Below, piece after piece: positions 60,982 to 64,000 of a stretch of DNA of 64,000 nucleotides (position 1 is the stretch's first letter; the number at the start of each line of letters is the position of its first letter). The position numbers and the translations under genes were made by a program. The notes beneath the pieces are model-generated. The model had not been told where the DNA came from. It saw only the letters and a list, made by a program, of their open reading frames with translations, and did no database searches. Source of the stretch: Cetobacterium ceti. Its GTDB lineage: Bacteria > Fusobacteriota > Fusobacteriia > Fusobacteriales > Fusobacteriaceae. Location of the stretch: positions 62,001-126,000 of the forward strand of contig NZ_FUWX01000010.1 of NCBI RefSeq assembly GCF_900167275.1, in the 5' to 3' direction.

Positions 60982-62310
60982 ATGCAAAATATTTTACACA
61001 GCAAACAATTACATAAGGAAACTTTTCTAGACAAATTTTTTAAAATATCTCAAAGAGAGTCAACTGTAAAAACGGAAATTATTGGTGGAATTACAACTTT
61101 TTTAACAATGGCTTATATTATTTTTGTAAATCCGAGTATTTTATCTGATGCTGGTATGAATAAAGGTGCTTTAATTACAGTTACTTGTTTAGCATCTGGT
61201 ATAGGAACTCTAATTGCTGGTTTATGGGCTAATGCTCCATTTGCTCTAGCTCCTGGAATGGGTTTAAATGCATTTTTTACTTATACTCTTGTCCTTGGAA
61301 AAGGGGTTACTTGGGAAGAAGCCCTTGGAGTTGTTTTTATTTCTGGTCTTTGCTTTTTAATTTTAACTTTAGGAGGAATTCGAGAAAAAATAGCTAAAGC
61401 TATACCTAAAGAGTTATCTATTGCAACAACAGCAGGGATAGGTTTATTTATTGCATTCATAGGATTAAAAAATATGGGTTTAATTGCTTCTAATAATGCT
61501 ACTTTTGTTACTTTAGGTAATTTTTCTACCACTACTTTATTAAGTTTATTAGGTCTTTTAATTATGGCTTTATTTGAAATAAAAAAAATAAAAGGTGGTA
61601 TTTTAATCAGCATCTTAACAATTACTATTATAAGTTTATCTTTAGGTATTGTTTCTATGCCAAATGAAATAATTTCTTTACCACCTAGTATAAATCCTAT
61701 TTTTATGAAATTGAATATTTTAGGAGCTTTAAAAATCTCTCTTATGGGATCTATATTTTCTTTTATGTTTATAGATTTATTTGATTCTTTGGGAGTTATG
61801 CTTTCATGCTATAAAAATATGGGACTTGGTAAAAATACTAATGAAGAAGATGCTTTGAAAAAAATGCTTCACGTGGATGTAACATCTACATTAATTGGTT
61901 CTGTACTAGGAACAAGTACTGTTACATCTTATGCAGAGTCTACAACAGGAATCGCTGCTGGAGCTAGAACAGGGTTATCCTCAGTTATTATAGCTGGTTT
62001 ATTCTTTATCTCTTTATTATTTACACCTATTATTGGAGTTGTTCCTGGTTTTGCAACTGCTCCAGCTTTAGTAATGGTAGGTATCTTTATGTTCCAATCT
62101 ATTGGAAATTTAGATCTGAAAGATTTAAAAATAGCAATTCCAGCTTTTATCACAATAATTATGATGCCTTTAACATATAGTATTAGTACAGGACTTAGTT
62201 TTGGTTTTATAAGTTATGTTTTAACACATATAATAGCTAAAGAATTTGATAAAATTTCAATTACTTTATGGTTTATATTTGGATTATCTATATTAAATCT
62301 GATGGTATAA
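60982..62310 (+). CDS. NCS2-family purine permease (PbuG/AdeP type)
   Basis: A 442-residue, 14-helix nucleobase transporter of the AzgA-like NCS2 branch. Motifs: EIIGGITTFLTMAYIIFVNP, LAPGMGLNAFFTYT, FMFIDLFDSLGVM and SYAESTTGIAAGARTGL. The guanine-type riboswitch upstream indicates hypoxanthine/guanine uptake. RBS AGGAGGATT. Single-gene unit with a strong terminator. Confidence 0.93.
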   Translation: MQNILHSKQLHKETFLDKFFKISQRESTVKTEIIGGITTFLTMAYIIFVNPSILSDAGMNKGALITVTCLASGIGTLIAGLWANAPFALAPGMGLNAFFTYTLVLGKGVTWEEALGVVFISGLCFLILTLGGIREKIAKAIPKELSIATTAGIGLFIAFIGLKNMGLIASNNATFVTLGNFSTTTLLSLLGLLIMALFEIKKIKGGILISILTITIISLSLGIVSMPNEIISLPPSINPIFMKLNILGALKISLMGSIFSFMFIDLFDSLGVMLSCYKNMGLGKNTNEEDALKKMLHVDVTSTLIGSVLGTSTVTSYAESTTGIAAGARTGLSSVIIAGLFFISLLFTPIIGVVPGFATAPALVMVGIFMFQSIGNLDLKDLKIAIPAFITIIMMPLTYSISTGLSFGFISYVLTHIIAKEFDKISITLWFIFGLSILNLMV

Positions 62311-62312
62311 TA

Positions 62313-62360
62313 AAAAAAAGATGGTATCTACATATTTTACATAGATACCATCTTTTTTTA
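62313..62360. terminator. Bidirectional intrinsic terminator
   Basis: A 16-bp stem AAAAAGATGGTATCTA / TAGATACCATCTTTTT (62315-62330 with 62342-62357) with an 11-nt loop, between the convergent permease and secreted-protein genes. Confidence 0.9.
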
Positions 62361-62723
62361 TCTTCTTACTTTATCTAATTCTTTTTCTGTTACAAACATT
62401 GACACTTTCGGAGCTTTTATCCATAATCCGTCATTTTGTCTTTTTAATGTTATTATAAGGTTTCTATCTCCTTGAATAATTCCATTTCTTTCAATATGAC
62501 CAATTGTAGTTGTTGTTCCTATTCTTAACATTGATTTTATAATATCTTTTTTTCTTACTCTAAACGATACTTTCGGAAAAACACCTTTGAATCTAATATG
62601 ATCTCCCTTATCATATGTTTTGATTGCTGTTAAATATTTTTTCCCATGATCCTTTATAATTCCAGCAAAAGAAGCTGTTGACATCGCTAATAATAGACAT
62701 AATCCAATTCCTATTTTTTTCAT
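62358..62723 (-). CDS. Small secreted protein of unknown function
   Basis: A 121-residue basic protein with a signal peptide (MKKIGIGLCLLLAMSTASFA). The mature part looks beta-rich, with TTTTIGHIERNGIIQGDRNLIITLKR. No family recognised. RBS AAGGGGGTATC. Monocistronic, convergent with the NCS2 gene. Confidence 0.72.
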   Translation of the reverse strand: MKKIGIGLCLLLAMSTASFAGIIKDHGKKYLTAIKTYDKGDHIRFKGVFPKVSFRVRKKDIIKSMLRIGTTTTIGHIERNGIIQGDRNLIITLKRQNDGLWIKAPKVSMFVTEKELDKVRR

Positions 62724-62822
62724 GATACCCCCTTAAAAAATTATGACTTATCAGTCACTTTTATTCTAAATAAGAATACCATATTTTCTATTATTTTGCA
62801 ATTTATTTTTAAAGGATTTTAT

Positions 62823-62846
62823 ACAAATTATAAGAAAGTAATTTGT
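62823..62846. promoter_or_regulatory. Palindrome upstream of disulfide oxidoreductase
   Basis: ACAAATTA-N8-TAATTTGT (62823-62830 with 62839-62846), a perfect 8-bp inverted repeat 34 bp before the start codon. It is a candidate operator. A second palindrome TGACT-N4-AGTCA lies near 62744. Confidence 0.4.
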
Positions 62847-62879
62847 AATAATATTTTTTATTTAGGTGGTGAACATATA

Positions 62880-64000
62880 ATGATTTATGATTCTATTATT
62901 ATTGGTGGGGGAGCTGGTGGATTAACCGTTGCAATTGGCTTAGCTAAAGCTAAAAAAACTGTACTTTTAGTAGAAAAAAGAAATTTAGGTGGTGAATGTA
63001 CATGGAGTGGTTGTATTCCTTCAAAAGCTTTCATAAATTTAGTTAAAAATAATCATAAAAAAGAAATTATTTTGTCTGAAATAAATCAAATAATTGAAAA
63101 AGTATATAAACATGAAGATCCAGAAATTTTACAAAATTTAGGTATTGATTTAGAGTTTGGAGAAGCAAAATTTTATTCAGATAATGAAATTAGTGTTAAT
63201 AATAAAATTTATACAGGAAAAAATATCGTTATTGCTACAGGTAGTTCTCCTTATATTCCTAATATTGAAGGATTAGATAATATTGATTATTTAACTAATG
63301 AAAATTTTTTTAAATTAAAAAAATTTCCAAATTCACTAACTTTTATAGGTGGAGGTGTAATTTCTTTAGAATTAGCAATTCCTTTAAAAAAATTAGGTTT
63401 AGATATAAATATCTTAGAAATCGGTGATACTTTTTTGCCAAATGAAGATGAGGAAATCAGTGAATTTTATAAGAACAAACTAAAAAATTTAAATATAAAT
63501 TTATATTTAAATTGTGGTAAAATATCTTTAAATAAACAAGGTGATTTTATTTTAATAAAAACAAGTAATTTAACATCTGATATACTAACTGAAAAATTAT
63601 TTATTTCTGCAGGCCGAAAACCTAATTTAGAAAACTTAGATTTAGAAAAAGCTAATATTTTATATGATTCAACATCAATTAAAGTTAACAATTTTTTACA
63701 AACATCTAATTCTAATATTTATGCTATTGGTGATGTTATAAATATATATAAATTTTCTCATATGGCTGGTTATCAAGGAGAAATTGTTTTAAGAAATATA
63801 TTATTTCCATTTATAAAAAAATCGGTTAATTATAAATCAATACCTTGGACTATTTTTATGGAACCTGAATTTTCTAGAATTGGTTATAATAAAAAAGATT
63901 TTTTAAAACAATCGATTGCATTTAAAGAATATTCAATTTTAAATGAAGAATGCGATAGATCTATTATTTCCTTAGAAGAAAAGTTTAATTTAAAAGTTTT
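62880..64000 (+). CDS. Pyridine nucleotide-disulfide oxidoreductase (class I), 3' end outside window
   Basis: The first 373 residues of a flavoprotein disulfide reductase related to dihydrolipoamide dehydrogenase/mercuric reductase. FAD-binding GGGAGG (residues 9-14), redox-active disulfide CTWSGC within GGECTWSGCIPSKAF, NAD(P) fold TFIGGGVISLELA, second FAD motif YAIGDV, and the start of the dimerisation domain (SIPWTIFMEPEFSRIGY). ATG at 62880 after GGTGGTGAAC. No 2-oxoacid dehydrogenase genes are visible, so the physiological substrate is unclear. The gene runs off the right edge. Confidence 0.87.
   Translation, partial: MIYDSIIIGGGAGGLTVAIGLAKAKKTVLLVEKRNLGGECTWSGCIPSKAFINLVKNNHKKEIILSEINQIIEKVYKHEDPEILQNLGIDLEFGEAKFYSDNEISVNNKIYTGKNIVIATGSSPYIPNIEGLDNIDYLTNENFFKLKKFPNSLTFIGGGVISLELAIPLKKLGLDINILEIGDTFLPNEDEEISEFYKNKLKNLNINLYLNCGKISLNKQGDFILIKTSNLTSDILTEKLFISAGRKPNLENLDLEKANILYDSTSIKVNNFLQTSNSNIYAIGDVINIYKFSHMAGYQGEIVLRNILFPFIKKSVNYKSIPWTIFMEPEFSRIGYNKKDFLKQSIAFKEYSILNEECDRSIISLEEKFNLKV

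Overview
This is a very AT-rich, gene-dense stretch of bacterial chromosome with TTG/GTG starts, strong AGGAGG ribosome sites and TTGACW-17-TATAAT promoters. The gene content points to the Fusobacteria (a Fusobacterium/Cetobacterium-like organism). The evidence is a Gram-negative envelope (TonB/ExbBD, TonB-dependent receptor, lipoproteins, a beta-barrel porin) combined with an anaerobic amino-acid and sugar metabolism: methionine gamma-lyase, four-subunit 2-oxoacid:ferredoxin oxidoreductase, rubrerythrin, pyruvate phosphate dikinase, and an anaerobic heme-degrading radical SAM enzyme with flavodoxin. No rRNA, tRNA, CRISPR array or insertion sequence was seen. The species assignment is inference.

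Layout. 1-3 kb: end of an SSS symporter, an AXE1-type esterase and an RpiR regulator. 3-8 kb: YfcC carrier plus M20 amidohydrolase, then a two-periplasmic-domain HD-GYP receptor. 8-10.6 kb: a MerR-regulator/FMN/FAD-reductase fusion protein. 10.7-17.5 kb: S66 peptidase, malic enzyme, orphan peptide-binding protein, YoaK-like membrane protein, nanE, MATE exporter. 17.7-21.3 kb: amino-acid ABC importer with an M20 amidohydrolase, behind a leader peptide and two tandem terminators. 21.3-28.6 kb: a lipoprotein, a MocR regulator divergent from methionine gamma-lyase, then porCDAB. 28.6-35 kb: a heme/iron block made of a candidate small RNA, tonB-exbD-exbB-receptor on the minus strand, and ybaN/heme-degrading radical SAM/flavodoxin on the plus strand, all sharing a short palindrome at their -35 boxes. 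35-42.5 kb: rubrerythrin, then a hybrid histidine kinase, response regulator, Bug-type binding protein and catalytically dead M20 protein divergent from an organophosphate transporter, then a second candidate small RNA. 42.5-49.2 kb: TSUP exporter and a lactose/cellobiose-family PTS locus (IIA, MupG-like hydrolase, IIB, outer-membrane channel, IIC), split by a plasmid-type Rep_3 initiator gene with repeats upstream. 49-64 kb: EamA transporter, RHH-WYL regulator, cysK, hpf, MacAB-like exporter translationally coupled to fumC, ppdK, small redox and lipoprotein genes, a guanine-type purine riboswitch with an NCS2 permease, and the start of a disulfide oxidoreductase.

How it fits together. The window describes an anaerobe that takes up peptides, amino acids, acylated amino acids, sugars and heme, and channels 2-oxoacids through ferredoxin-linked oxidation. 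The least ordinary items are the MerR-FMN-FAD fusion, two candidate small RNAs with exposed Shine-Dalgarno-complementary segments, the leader-peptide attenuator, and the Rep_3 protein lodged in a PTS locus.
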